Part shown: positions 1 to 6,946 of the stretch, in pieces
Layout of the letters: each line of letters opens with the position of its first letter
Position numbering within the stretch: position 1 is the stretch's first letter
Notes under the pieces: model-generated
What the model was told of the DNA's origin: nothing
What the model saw: only the letters and a program-made list of their open reading frames with translations
Databases searched by the model: none
NCBI GenBank assembly: GCA_037384225.1
Contig: JARROD010000204.1
Coordinates: 1 to 8,401, forward strand
Direction of reading: 5' to 3'
DNA length: 8,401 bases
Source: JARROD01 sp037384225
GTDB lineage: Bacteria > Pseudomonadota > Gammaproteobacteria > Pseudomonadales > Cellvibrionaceae
Position numbers and translations under genes: made by a program

Positions 1-146
1 CAGCCGTCTTGCTTAAATTCTCCCCAATACAGTTCCGCGCGCACCGAAGCACTGAACGCAAAAAACAAAAGCAACAACGAGATTATTTTCCAGCCACAGC
101 CAGCGCTGCGCCGCAACAGATGAGCGCGTTCGAATTGAATTATCAT
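1..146 (-). CDS. Partial secreted protein with N-terminal signal peptide, function unknown
   Basis: An open frame starts at ATG 146-144 on the minus strand and runs off the left edge after 48 codons. An AAGGTGA Shine-Dalgarno lies about 6 nt upstream of the ATG. The product has a basic n-region (MIIQFERAHLLRR), a hydrophobic core (IISLLLLFFAFSAS) and a good signal peptidase I site (SVRA before ELYWGEF), so the protein is probably exported to the periplasm or beyond. The visible mature part (ELYWGEFKQDG) is too short to assign a family. It lies on the same strand as the ectoine operon, 338 bp beyond the symporter stop, so it is probably a separate transcription unit. The opposing plus-strand frame at 9-344 has no protein-like character. 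Confidence is good for a gene being here; the function is not known. Confidence 0.72.
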   Translation of the reverse strand, partial: MIIQFERAHLLRRSAGCGWKIISLLLLFFAFSASVRAELYWGEFKQDG

Positions 147-183
147 TATTTTCACCTTATTATTTTTTGTGTCAAACTCAGGA

Positions 184-218
184 TGGGTGCAAAAAATGAT
201 AATTATTTTTTGTACCCA
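184..218. repeat. 35-bp inverted repeat, TGGGT-flanked
   Basis: The left arm TGGGTGCAAAAAAT (184-197) matches the reverse complement of the right arm ATTTTTTGTACCCA (205-218) at 13 of 14 positions, around a 7-bp centre. In plus-strand RNA the single mismatch would be a G-U pair. It lies 38-72 bp upstream of the ATG at 146, a position suited to an operator or a 5' UTR structure. The T-run lies inside the stem rather than after it, so it does not look like a standard terminator. Confidence 0.6.
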
Positions 219-241
219 CTTTCACTCCAAGTCTGGGTACA
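211..241. repeat. Perfect 8-bp inverted repeat sharing an arm with the 184-218 dyad
   Basis: TGTACCCA (211-218) and TGGGTACA (234-241) are perfect reverse complements separated by 15 bp. With TGGGTGCA at 184-191 this makes three copies of a TGGGTRCA half-site in alternating orientation, centred about 27 and 23 bp apart. This arrangement resembles a multi-site operator upstream of the secreted-protein gene, but no regulator is identified. Confidence 0.5.
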
Positions 242-381
242 CACTATTAAGTCCAGAAGGCCGTACAACAGCAAAGCGGTTATGAACCAAAATTTATACT
301 GTATCGGAGTGAAACTTTTACAAAACTCCGCAATCGCCGCTTAAGCTGCCGACCTCCCGGCACGCACAGACTCTAGACTGA

Positions 382-436
382 ATGGTCACCACTTACATCT
401 AAATATTTTCTCCTCCAATAAGATGTAAATGGCCAT
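382..436. repeat. Long imperfect inverted repeat downstream of the ectoine operon
   Basis: The arm ATGGTCACCACTTACATCT (382-400) pairs with AGATGTAAATGGCCAT (421-436). The inner 8 bp (TTACATCT/AGATGTAA) are perfect, the outer ATGG/CCAT also pairs, and a few bases bulge between them. The 20-nt loop reads GGAGGAG on the minus strand. It lies 49-103 bp past the symporter stop. No T-run follows either arm, so it may protect the 3' end, bind a protein or belong to a small RNA rather than act as an intrinsic terminator. Confidence 0.5.
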
Positions 437-484
437 AGTGCAGGAAAAATTATTGTTCGACAACAAAGGTGAAATTTTAAATTA

Positions 485-1903
485 TTATTTACTATCAGCA
501 AGCACAGGCGCGGTCTTTCTCACAAACACTGGAGCATAAAAAACCAGCAAGCCAACGAGAATACCCGCCATGCCCTCGTATATCGCACCCTGCCATCCGA
601 CATAACGCCAGATCAATGCCGTTCCCAGGCCGGCGAAGACAGCCAAAATACTGTGTCTCTCACTGGGTTTTTCCCCCAGACACAGGACGATCAGCAAGGG
701 AGCAAAAGCACTCGCCAGACCGGACCAGGCCATGATAACCAAGCTGAACACACTCTGGCTGTTCAGCAGTGCCCACCCAAGGGCACCCAACGTGATAATA
801 GTGGTCGCCAGCTTAAGCACCAGCGTATTCTCAATTTTATGGGGTATTAAATCGTGAGTAAGTGCCGCCGAGCAGCTTAATATCAAGGAATCGGCGGTGG
901 ACATGGTAGCGGCGAAAACACCGGCCAAAACCAACCCCACCAACGCCGGCGGCAGCAGTTGTTGCGCCATTGTTGGCAGCGCCAGTTCAGCATCGAAAGT
1001 CGATGAATCACCGAGATAAATACGGGAAAGCATGCCGACACCCGTTGCCATACTGTAAAAAACAGTAAACCACACATAATACCAAACCCTGGCCTGACGC
1101 ATCTTGCCGGAATCGCTCAACGCCATAAACCGAACCATCACATGGGGTTGACCTATCACCGACATGCCGGCAAACGCCCAGCTTATAGCAAATAACAGCC
1201 CCCCAGCCAGGCCGGGCATTGCCACGTCTTTGGGAAACCAGTCGAGAAACCCATCCACAGCGTTCATCTTCTCTATCGCGCCCGTCACGCCGCCAAGCGA
1301 TAACGTCGCGATGTAGAGCATCAGCCCCATCGCCAGCATCATCACCGTCGACTGGGCTGCATCGGTCCAAATGGAGGCGCGAATGCCACCGGCAAAACAG
1401 TAAAGCACTACCAGTACCGCCCCCATTATCGCGCCGGCCTCGATTGGCCAGTTGAACAACACATACAACGCTTTACTCCCAGCCACCAACTGCGCACTGG
1501 CATAAGCGAGTAGAAAAGTCAGGGAAATTATCGCCACCACTCGTTGCAACTGCTTAAAGCGGGTGCCGTACCAATGGCTGAGCACACCGGCATAGCTGGC
1601 TTCACCCGTCTGCTGTGTGGCCTGGCGCAGCCGTGAATGGACAAAGGTGGAGGTCAAAAAATCCCCGGTTATCCACCCCAACATCAACCATATTGATGCC
1701 AACCCGGTGCTGTATGTGTAACCGATAACACCGATAAACATATAGCCACTGCAATTTGTCGCCACCGCGGACAACCCGACCAGCGCCGGATGAATCGAGC
1801 TGCTGGCCAGATAATAATCCTGTTTGGTACCCCGGCTTTGAAACAGTGAACTCACGCCGATAGCGACAAACACCCCAAGGAAAAACAAAAAGCTAAGTAT
1901 CAT
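485..1903 (-). CDS. Sodium:solute symporter (SSS/PutP family), last gene of the ectoine operon
   Basis: A 472-residue inner-membrane protein with the hydrophobic pattern of SSS transporters, which have about 13 transmembrane helices and couple solute uptake to Na+. PutP-like marks are GGIRASIWTD (172-181), GQPHVMVRFMA (251-261) and the core motif AATMSTADSLILS (331-343), whose Ser335/Thr336 match the Na+-site Ser340/Thr341 of E. coli PutP. At the position of PutP Asp55 this protein has Asn50. The ATG at 1903 is preferred over longer in-frame starts because the first membrane helix begins at once and an AGAGAA sequence lies about 9 nt upstream; the upstream extension (to 1999) is polar and overlaps ask. 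Only 44 bp separate it from ask, so co-transcription is likely. The substrate is unknown. Ectoine, hydroxyectoine, proline or another osmolyte is an inference from context. Confidence 0.88.
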   Translation of the reverse strand: MILSFLFFLGVFVAIGVSSLFQSRGTKQDYYLASSSIHPALVGLSAVATNCSGYMFIGVIGYTYSTGLASIWLMLGWITGDFLTSTFVHSRLRQATQQTGEASYAGVLSHWYGTRFKQLQRVVAIISLTFLLAYASAQLVAGSKALYVLFNWPIEAGAIMGAVLVVLYCFAGGIRASIWTDAAQSTVMMLAMGLMLYIATLSLGGVTGAIEKMNAVDGFLDWFPKDVAMPGLAGGLLFAISWAFAGMSVIGQPHVMVRFMALSDSGKMRQARVWYYVWFTVFYSMATGVGMLSRIYLGDSSTFDAELALPTMAQQLLPPALVGLVLAGVFAATMSTADSLILSCSAALTHDLIPHKIENTLVLKLATTIITLGALGWALLNSQSVFSLVIMAWSGLASAFAPLLIVLCLGEKPSERHSILAVFAGLGTALIWRYVGWQGAIYEGMAGILVGLLVFYAPVFVRKTAPVLADSK

Positions 1904-1947
1904 GTAATTATTCTCTGTAAAAAATACCCACGGAGCGCGCGCCCGGT

Positions 1948-3393
1948 TCAGGAAGCGAGGCAAATGGCTCGACCGTGGTCGTGCACCTCCACAAGACAAC
2001 TGTGCAGGCTTTTAATCGCCTCGGCATAGTCGTCCTCATTGATAACAAATTGCATATCAACCTGACGCATTGATTGGTGCAACGCCAGCACACTGATATT
2101 TTTTTCCGCCAGCGCACCGACAGTCTTCGCCAGTATTCCTGATATTTGCATATCACTGCCGATGGCGGAAACTATCGCCACTTTTTGTTGATTGATTTCC
2201 GCTTCGGGGAACTGCTCACCCAGGGTGCGCCGAATTCTTTTTATCGTTTTCAGGTTCGTGGACAAGTAGTGGGTAATCGTGTTCGCGTTAATATCTTTGG
2301 AAATAATATGGGCTTTATAGCGGCGAATCACCGCCAGAATTTCGCGGTCATAATGATCGATATTTCCCGCCATATCCTGATCGAACAATTCTATCGCGTA
2401 AGCGCCTTTACAACCGGCAATGATTTCCACACAGGGGGTGTCGCTGATGTAGTCCCCGGTAATCAGCGTGCCGGTGTGATCCGGCTCGAAAGTGTTTTTC
2501 ACCCGTAGCGGAATATTGTTTTGCCGCATTCCCTTGGCCGCTTTGGGGTGAATGGCTTCCATACCCAGGTTTGCCAACTGATCGGCAACATCGTAGTTGG
2601 TTCTGCCGATAGGGACAGAGTTGTCCTCCCCCACCAGCCTGGGATCGGCGCTGCTCAGGTGAAATTCCTTGTGAATAACCGCCTCTGTCGCCTGCGTCAA
2701 TACGGCAGTACGGCTGAAGGTCATTTCGCTGTAACCGCGGTCGAATGTCGACATCAGACCGTTTTCACTGTGCGCGTAACCGGTGACAATGGGTAACTGC
2801 CGGCTCAATTCCACATCCTTAAGCGCTGAGAGAATCCGTTCATCCAGGGAAATATGGTTGGCGGTTTTCCAACCCGTAAGGTCGGCAAAACAGCTGTTAA
2901 TACCGTCGCACTGTAACAGTTGCACAGTGTTCCAGGCGCTGTGTGCCTCGCCGATACTCGCCAGCATTTCCCGTACCGTGGCCAGATGTATATCCAGGGC
3001 GAAATGCCCGTGGCGGCAGAGTCGTTGCAGATCGGCCAGGCAGCGCTCGGCATCGTCCAGGCGCTCGCCGATAAAGTCATTGGCCCGTTGCAACAGAATT
3101 CCTTCACCAAACAGGCGCGCATTGATATCAAACATACGCTGCTTTAACGCTTGCAGTGCATCCAGCCAACTGTCGTCGTTGACGCCGTTGGCAAATAACG
3201 CAAAGATACCGGCCTGGCCGGTTTTTTTGTGCTCCAGCAACTGATCGGTGATACCGCCGTAGGCGGAGACCACAAAAATACGTTGATAGAGTGTTTTTTT
3301 ATTATGAGTGGGTTTTAAGATGATATTGTCGCGAACTGCGGCATAGTCACTCATTGACGTACCGCCAATTTTTTCTACACTATGAAAGCTCAT
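1948..3393 (-). CDS. ask: Ectoine-pathway aspartokinase (Ask_Ect)
   Basis: A 481-residue aspartate kinase (ATP + L-aspartate to 4-phospho-L-aspartate), the entry step that feeds aspartate semialdehyde to EctB. The amino-acid kinase domain begins with VEKIGGTSM (6-14), followed by VVSAYGGITD (41-50) and the substrate/ATP-site segment STFDRGYSEMTFSR (215-228). The C-terminus carries an ACT-type regulatory region, clearest at KVAIVSAIG (404-412) and in the final 70 residues. Length and sequence fit the specialised aspartokinases found in ect clusters, which in studied cases are less sensitive to threonine/lysine feedback; that property is inferred here. The start is supported by GAGGAAG about 9 nt before the ATG. 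The gene lies 84 bp after ectD and 44 bp before the symporter. Confidence 0.93.
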   Translation of the reverse strand: MSFHSVEKIGGTSMSDYAAVRDNIILKPTHNKKTLYQRIFVVSAYGGITDQLLEHKKTGQAGIFALFANGVNDDSWLDALQALKQRMFDINARLFGEGILLQRANDFIGERLDDAERCLADLQRLCRHGHFALDIHLATVREMLASIGEAHSAWNTVQLLQCDGINSCFADLTGWKTANHISLDERILSALKDVELSRQLPIVTGYAHSENGLMSTFDRGYSEMTFSRTAVLTQATEAVIHKEFHLSSADPRLVGEDNSVPIGRTNYDVADQLANLGMEAIHPKAAKGMRQNNIPLRVKNTFEPDHTGTLITGDYISDTPCVEIIAGCKGAYAIELFDQDMAGNIDHYDREILAVIRRYKAHIISKDINANTITHYLSTNLKTIKRIRRTLGEQFPEAEINQQKVAIVSAIGSDMQISGILAKTVGALAEKNISVLALHQSMRQVDMQFVINEDDYAEAIKSLHSCLVEVHDHGRAICLAS

Positions 3394-3477
3394 AAGAGTT
3401 TACTTCCTCTTTCAACGCGTGAATACGCGAGCAAACCAATAATCCAATTTTTATGGCAGCCCTAACGCATCGCGTTT

Positions 3478-4434
3478 TTATTCATGCACCTCTTCATCTG
3501 ACAATTTAACGCTCTGAGGTTCAATGGGTTCTATCTCCGCCCGACTGCAAATATATTCCGGGCGCGGAGCCAGGCCGGAAAACGGGTCCACCACCCGATT
3601 GTTCAGTGCATTGTACACAAAAAATACATTGGAACGGGGGAATGGTGTAATATTGCTATTGGAACCGTGCATAGTGTTGCATTCAAACACGATCACACTG
3701 CCCGGCTTGCCCGTAGCCGAGACAATCCCGCCCTGCTGTACCATCTCCCGCAGATTTTCATCCGCCGGAATACCGTATTCCTGTTTTTTCAACGATAACT
3801 TGTAATGCTCTTCGGGGGTTTCACCTTCACAGATGGCATAGGATCTGTGAGAACCCGGGACTAACATTAACGGACCATTACATTCGAAATTTTCCGTCAG
3901 GGCAATCGACATACTCACAGCCCGCATTCTGGGCATGCCGTCTTCAACATGCCAGGTTTCAAAGTCGGAGTGCCAATAAAACTCCTTGCCGCGAAACCCC
4001 GGCTTGTAATTGACCCGCGACTGATGAATATACACTCGATCATTGAGTAGATATTGCGCCAATCCCGCCAACCGTCTGTCATTGGCGAGCTTTGCAAACA
4101 CGGAACTGATTTTGTGCACTTTAAAAATTGAGCGCACATCCTCCCCGCCCGGTTCAGTAATGGCTTCCTGTGAGGTTTTAATGCGCTCGTCGTTGCGAAG
4201 ATGGTCCAGCTCACGTCGCAGATAAGCGACTTCCTTTGCACTAAATACGTTCTCAAGAACGAGAAATCCCTGCCTGTCATATTGCTTGACTAGCGAGCGG
4301 TCAATGGGGCCCCCTTCCGAGGATGAGGCATAAACCACAGGGTCCTGCCGCTCAACCAATGCCGCTTTGATCCCGCACCGGGAAGGATAGATATCTTCTG
4401 CGCCTCCAGACGTATCGATATCTTCAGTAGCCAT
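3478..4434 (-). CDS. ectD: Ectoine 5-hydroxylase EctD
   Basis: A 318-residue Fe(II)- and 2-oxoglutarate-dependent dioxygenase of the PhyH superfamily that converts ectoine to 5-hydroxyectoine in the cytoplasm. The EctD signature is intact: FYWHSDFETWHVEDGMPRMR (152-171) gives the iron ligands His155 and Asp157, and the third ligand is His256 in NTMHGSN. Arg267 (PRSNVFF) suits 2-oxoglutarate binding, and IHQSRVNYKP (136-145) carries residues expected for ectoine binding. Length is usual for the family, with a slightly long N-terminus. AGGAGG lies 12 nt before the ATG, a rather wide spacing, but no better start is seen. The gene follows ectC after 100 bp and probably has its own promoter there, so hydroxyectoine production could be set apart from ectoine production. 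Confidence 0.96.
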   Translation of the reverse strand: MATEDIDTSGGAEDIYPSRCGIKAALVERQDPVVYASSSEGGPIDRSLVKQYDRQGFLVLENVFSAKEVAYLRRELDHLRNDERIKTSQEAITEPGGEDVRSIFKVHKISSVFAKLANDRRLAGLAQYLLNDRVYIHQSRVNYKPGFRGKEFYWHSDFETWHVEDGMPRMRAVSMSIALTENFECNGPLMLVPGSHRSYAICEGETPEEHYKLSLKKQEYGIPADENLREMVQQGGIVSATGKPGSVIVFECNTMHGSNSNITPFPRSNVFFVYNALNNRVVDPFSGLAPRPEYICSRAEIEPIEPQSVKLSDEEVHE

Positions 4435-4502
4435 AGTAAATTACGTCCTCCTGTGATTTGGGGCCGGATGCGAATAGCGTTCACAATCCAGCCTTGAAAA
4501 CT

Positions 4503-4531
4503 ATTAAATGTTGACAACTAAATGTTGACAA
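4503..4531 (-). promoter_or_regulatory. Candidate internal sigma-70 promoter for ectD
   Basis: On the minus strand, TTGTCA (plus positions 4526-4531) is followed after exactly 17 bp by TTTAAT (4503-4508). Each hexamer matches the sigma-70 consensus at 5 of 6 positions. The predicted start of transcription is near 4496, giving a leader of about 60 nt before ectD. The element falls in the 14-bp tandem duplication of the ectC-ectD gap. This is a prediction from sequence only. Confidence 0.5.
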
Positions 4532-4532
4532 C
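4505..4532. repeat. Perfect 14-bp tandem duplication between ectC and ectD
   Basis: TAAATGTTGACAAC occurs twice head to tail (4505-4518 and 4519-4532) with no mismatch. Each unit contains GTTGACAAC, a near-palindrome (GTTG-A-CAAC). It begins 2 bp after the ectC stop codon. It could be a pair of protein-binding sites 14 bp apart, or a recent slippage duplication; it also provides the -35 element of the candidate ectD promoter. Confidence 0.85.
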
Positions 4533-4534
4533 CG

Positions 4535-4939
4535 CTAGCTGGTAACGGCTTCAGCCTCCAGTTCGTAAGCACCGTCCGAGTTGTGCACTTCCTTGCCATT
4601 GAGCGGAGGGTTGAAGACACACGCCATCTTCATTTCCTTAAACGCACGCAAAATATGTTTATCGTGCTGATCCAAAATATAGATGGTTCCGGGCGCTATG
4701 GGATATTTCTTGCCATCGGCAAGGGTTTCCACTTCGCCCTCGCCGGAAATGCAAAATACCGATTCCAGATGATTCTTATAATGCATCTGAAAATCCGCAC
4801 CGGCGTATATGGTGGTAATATGAAATGAAAATCCCATATTATCATTTTTCAGCAATAACCTTGTACTCTCCCAGTTGCCATCAGGAGAGACAGTGCGGCG
4901 GTCGGTTTTATCCGCCTCTGGCAATGTTCTAACAATCAT
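4535..4939 (-). CDS. ectC: L-ectoine synthase EctC
   Basis: A 134-residue cupin-fold ectoine synthase that cyclises N-gamma-acetyl-2,4-diaminobutyrate to ectoine with loss of water. The length is typical. The characteristic HYKNHLESVFCISGEGEV stretch (53-70) and GTIYILDQHDKH (84-95) are present. Glu59, Tyr87 and His95 line up with the iron ligands Glu57, Tyr85 and His93 known from Paenibacillus lautus EctC. The start at 4939 is the only sensible ATG (MIVRTLPEADKT is a classic EctC N-terminus), although the Shine-Dalgarno is weak (GGTAAAG). It lies 87 bp after ectB. That gap holds a small TCCTG-TGT-CAGGA hairpin just past the ectB stop, with no clear promoter. Confidence 0.96.
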   Translation of the reverse strand: MIVRTLPEADKTDRRTVSPDGNWESTRLLLKNDNMGFSFHITTIYAGADFQMHYKNHLESVFCISGEGEVETLADGKKYPIAPGTIYILDQHDKHILRAFKEMKMACVFNPPLNGKEVHNSDGAYELEAEAVTS

Positions 4940-5026
4940 AAGTTCTTTACCACAATAAATTGCACAATGATTCTTTAATTGACAAGCCTATATAGACGAT
5001 ATTTATCCTGACACAGGAAGATACCG

Positions 5027-6334
5027 CTAACTGGCTAATTTTTGGGGCTCGAAATAATCCACTTCCTCAGGGATGAAGTTTTCCTTCGCACACACCTCTT
5101 CGATCGCCTTTTCGACAATATCGATACCTTTCTTGAGGTTGGCGTCACTGATAATCAAGGGGCACAGAAATTTCACCACATGATCATCCGCACCGCTGGT
5201 TTCAATGATCAGCCCTTTTTGAAAAGCATTGCGGGTAATCTTGCCGGCGAGATCGCCATTGACGCAATTAATACCCTGAAACATACCGCGACCCAGGGCG
5301 GTAAAATTGCCTTCGCCATATTTTTCAACAATAGCCGCGAGCCGCTTCGTAACATATTTGCCTTTGCGTTTAACTTCCACGGAAAAACGCTCGTCCGACC
5401 AGTAGCAGTCGATAGCCGCCTTGGCAGTGACAAAGGCAAAATTATTACCCCGGAAAGTGCCGTTGTGCTCTCCCGGTTTCCATTGATCGATTTCGGGTCT
5501 GAACAGTACCACGGCGAAAGGCAGGCCGTAGCCGCCCAGGGACTTGGATAAGGTGACTATATCCGGGTAAATTCCGGCATCCTCAAAACTGAAGTAGGTG
5601 CCGGTACGGCCACAACCTGCCTGAATGTCATCGATAATCAGCAGGACACCGTGCTTTTTACACACCGCGTCCAGATTTCTTAACCACTCGAAGCTGGCGA
5701 CATTAATACCGCCCTCGCCTTGAACTGTCTCGACAATGACCGCAGCCGGCGTGTCTATACCGCTGCTTGAGTCCGACAGTACCTTATCAAGATAAGCTGT
5801 GGTATCTATGTCCTCGCCAAGATAACCATCATAGGGAATACGACTTGTGCCGCTGAGGCTAACGCCGGCGGCGCCGCGATGGTGGGAGTTGCCCGTAGCC
5901 GCCAGTGACCCCAGACTGACGCCGTGAAAACCGTTGGTAAAGGAGATAATATTTTCCCGCCCGGTGACATTGCGGGCCAACTTCAAGGCCGCTTCGACAG
6001 CATTGGTGCCGGTCGGACCGGTAAATTGCACCACGTAATCCAATCCGCGTGGCTTAAGAATTTTTTCGTTGAAGGCTTCCAGAAACTCGCCTTTCGCTTT
6101 GGTGTGCAAATCCAGGCCGTGGGTGATGCCGTCGTCACTGATGTAGTCGAGCAGCTTTTCTTTGAACAGGGGGTTGTTATGGCCGTAATTCAATGTGCCG
6201 GCCCCGGCGAGAAAATCCAGGTATTCATTGCCTTCCTCGTCGTAGAGAAACTCACCTTTGGCTTTGTGAAACACGCGCGGAAATGAGCGCGCATAACTTT
6301 GTACTTCCGATTCAATTTCATCAAAAATTTTCAT
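5027..6334 (-). CDS. ectB: Diaminobutyrate-2-oxoglutarate transaminase EctB
   Basis: A 435-residue class-III, PLP-dependent aminotransferase that turns L-aspartate 4-semialdehyde plus glutamate into L-2,4-diaminobutyrate. Numbered from the ATG at 6334, the PLP-binding lysine is Lys264 in TLSKSLGGYG, the cofactor-ring aspartate is Asp235 in LLIIDDIQAGCGRTG, and EHNGTFRGNN is the usual ectoine-type substrate motif. The frame is open from a GTG at 6343, but AGGAG ends 8 nt before the ATG at 6334 and overlaps the GTG region, so ATG is chosen; MKIFDEIESEVQSYARSFP is also the normal EctB N-terminus. It follows ectA after 21 bp, a tight operon joint. Confidence 0.97.
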   Translation of the reverse strand: MKIFDEIESEVQSYARSFPRVFHKAKGEFLYDEEGNEYLDFLAGAGTLNYGHNNPLFKEKLLDYISDDGITHGLDLHTKAKGEFLEAFNEKILKPRGLDYVVQFTGPTGTNAVEAALKLARNVTGRENIISFTNGFHGVSLGSLAATGNSHHRGAAGVSLSGTSRIPYDGYLGEDIDTTAYLDKVLSDSSSGIDTPAAVIVETVQGEGGINVASFEWLRNLDAVCKKHGVLLIIDDIQAGCGRTGTYFSFEDAGIYPDIVTLSKSLGGYGLPFAVVLFRPEIDQWKPGEHNGTFRGNNFAFVTAKAAIDCYWSDERFSVEVKRKGKYVTKRLAAIVEKYGEGNFTALGRGMFQGINCVNGDLAGKITRNAFQKGLIIETSGADDHVVKFLCPLIISDANLKKGIDIVEKAIEEVCAKENFIPEEVDYFEPQKLAS

Positions 6335-6355
6335 TACTACCACTCCTGTTATTGA

Positions 6356-6946
6356 CTATAGACTATTGACCCTGGGCGTTTGGCCATAAGTTTGAGGCCC
6401 GCCGCTTGTCGCCTGCTTCTCAGGGATACTGAAAGGCCCTATTCTGACTAGCATCTCGGTTTCATGAGCGCCGTGAAAATGCTGCTTACGATCGAACATC
6501 ACCGTGGTGTTAAGGGGTACCGACAGCTTTTTGGCCATCCCCTTAAACAGCGACCAGGAGGCCTGGTTTGACTCTGTAATGGTTGTTTCCAGAGCGGTGA
6601 CCTCACCTCCCTGACGCTGGAGGATGTCATTAAGCATACGGGTTGCCAGCCCCTGGCCCCGCCCCTGCGAGGCGACCGCCACCTGCCAGATGAAAAGGGT
6701 TTCGGGGCGCTCGGGGATCCGGTAACCGGAAATAAACCCAACCAACTCTTCGGAATTATTCACGGCGGCCACCGAAGTGGAGGAAAAATGACTGCATTGC
6801 AGCAGATTACAGTAGATGGAATTGGGATCCAGAGGCGGGCTTGCGGCCACTAGCTTAAACACTTTCGCACCGTCCGCCGGCAGGGGTGGCCGCAGTTTAA
6901 CTGCCAGAGGCTTTTTACCGATAGCCGAAGGCTCGTTATTAACCAC
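6356..6946 (-). CDS. ectA: L-2,4-diaminobutyric acid acetyltransferase EctA
   Basis: A 196-residue GNAT-family acetyltransferase that makes N-gamma-acetyl-2,4-diaminobutyrate from diaminobutyrate and acetyl-CoA. The core starts near residue 16 (VKLRPPLPADG). It has the EctA segment LVAASPPLDPNSIY (32-45), the acetyl-CoA loop WQVAVASQGRGQGLA (87-101) and LETTITESNQASWSLFK (119-135). The start chosen is GTG 6946-6944: it is the only ATG/GTG/TTG in this frame between the TAG at 7066-7064 and the core, and AAAAGG lies 6 nt upstream. The first 14 residues are the degenerate end of a heptapeptide repeat (VVNNEPS, AIGKKPL) that continues in frame upstream. The C-terminus has about 22 residues (PEKQATSGGPQTYGQTPRVN and on) beyond the usual end of the family. 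Function is certain; the exact start is not. Confidence 0.93.
   Translation of the reverse strand: MVNNEPSAIGKKPLAVKLRPPLPADGAKVFKLVAASPPLDPNSIYCNLLQCSHFSSTSVAAVNNSEELVGFISGYRIPERPETLFIWQVAVASQGRGQGLATRMLNDILQRQGGEVTALETTITESNQASWSLFKGMAKKLSVPLNTTVMFDRKQHFHGAHETEMLVRIGPFSIPEKQATSGGPQTYGQTPRVNSL

Larger units (their letters stand above)
147..484. other. Intergenic region rich in inverted repeats
   Basis: This 338-bp stretch separates the symporter stop from the start of the minus-strand secreted-protein gene. I see no convincing gene in it. It holds several dyads, listed separately: 184-218, 211-241 and 382-436. A smaller one is TGCCG (347-351) pairing with CGGCA (358-362), and another is CGGAGT (305-310) with ACTCCG (325-330). 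A possible minus-strand promoter for the gene at 146 is TTGTAA (318-323) with TATAAA (293-298), but its spacer is long at 19 bp. No classical GC stem followed by a T-run is present, so the operon end is not marked by an obvious intrinsic terminator. Confidence 0.6.

Noticed and set aside
9..344. 111-codon open frame on the plus strand
   Set aside because: No Shine-Dalgarno, no protein-like composition, and it lies opposite the signal-peptide gene and the inverted repeats; judged spurious.
440..484. Possible intrinsic terminator after the symporter (TTGTT-GTCG-AACAA then TAATTTTT on the minus strand)
   Set aside because: The stem is only 5 bp and A/T-rich, too weak to call a terminator.
1904..1999. 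Longer start for the symporter
   Set aside because: The added 32 residues are polar, overlap the end of ask, and lack a better ribosome site; the ATG at 1903 begins directly at the first membrane helix.
2146..3244. Several plus-strand frames of 75-153 codons opposite ask
   Set aside because: They are antisense shadows of a well conserved aspartokinase and show no domain features.
4940..5026. Internal promoter before ectC (TTGTCA present at the right distance from the gene)
   Set aside because: The sequence 17 bp downstream, CAATTT, is a poor -10, and no other pairing with acceptable spacing was found.
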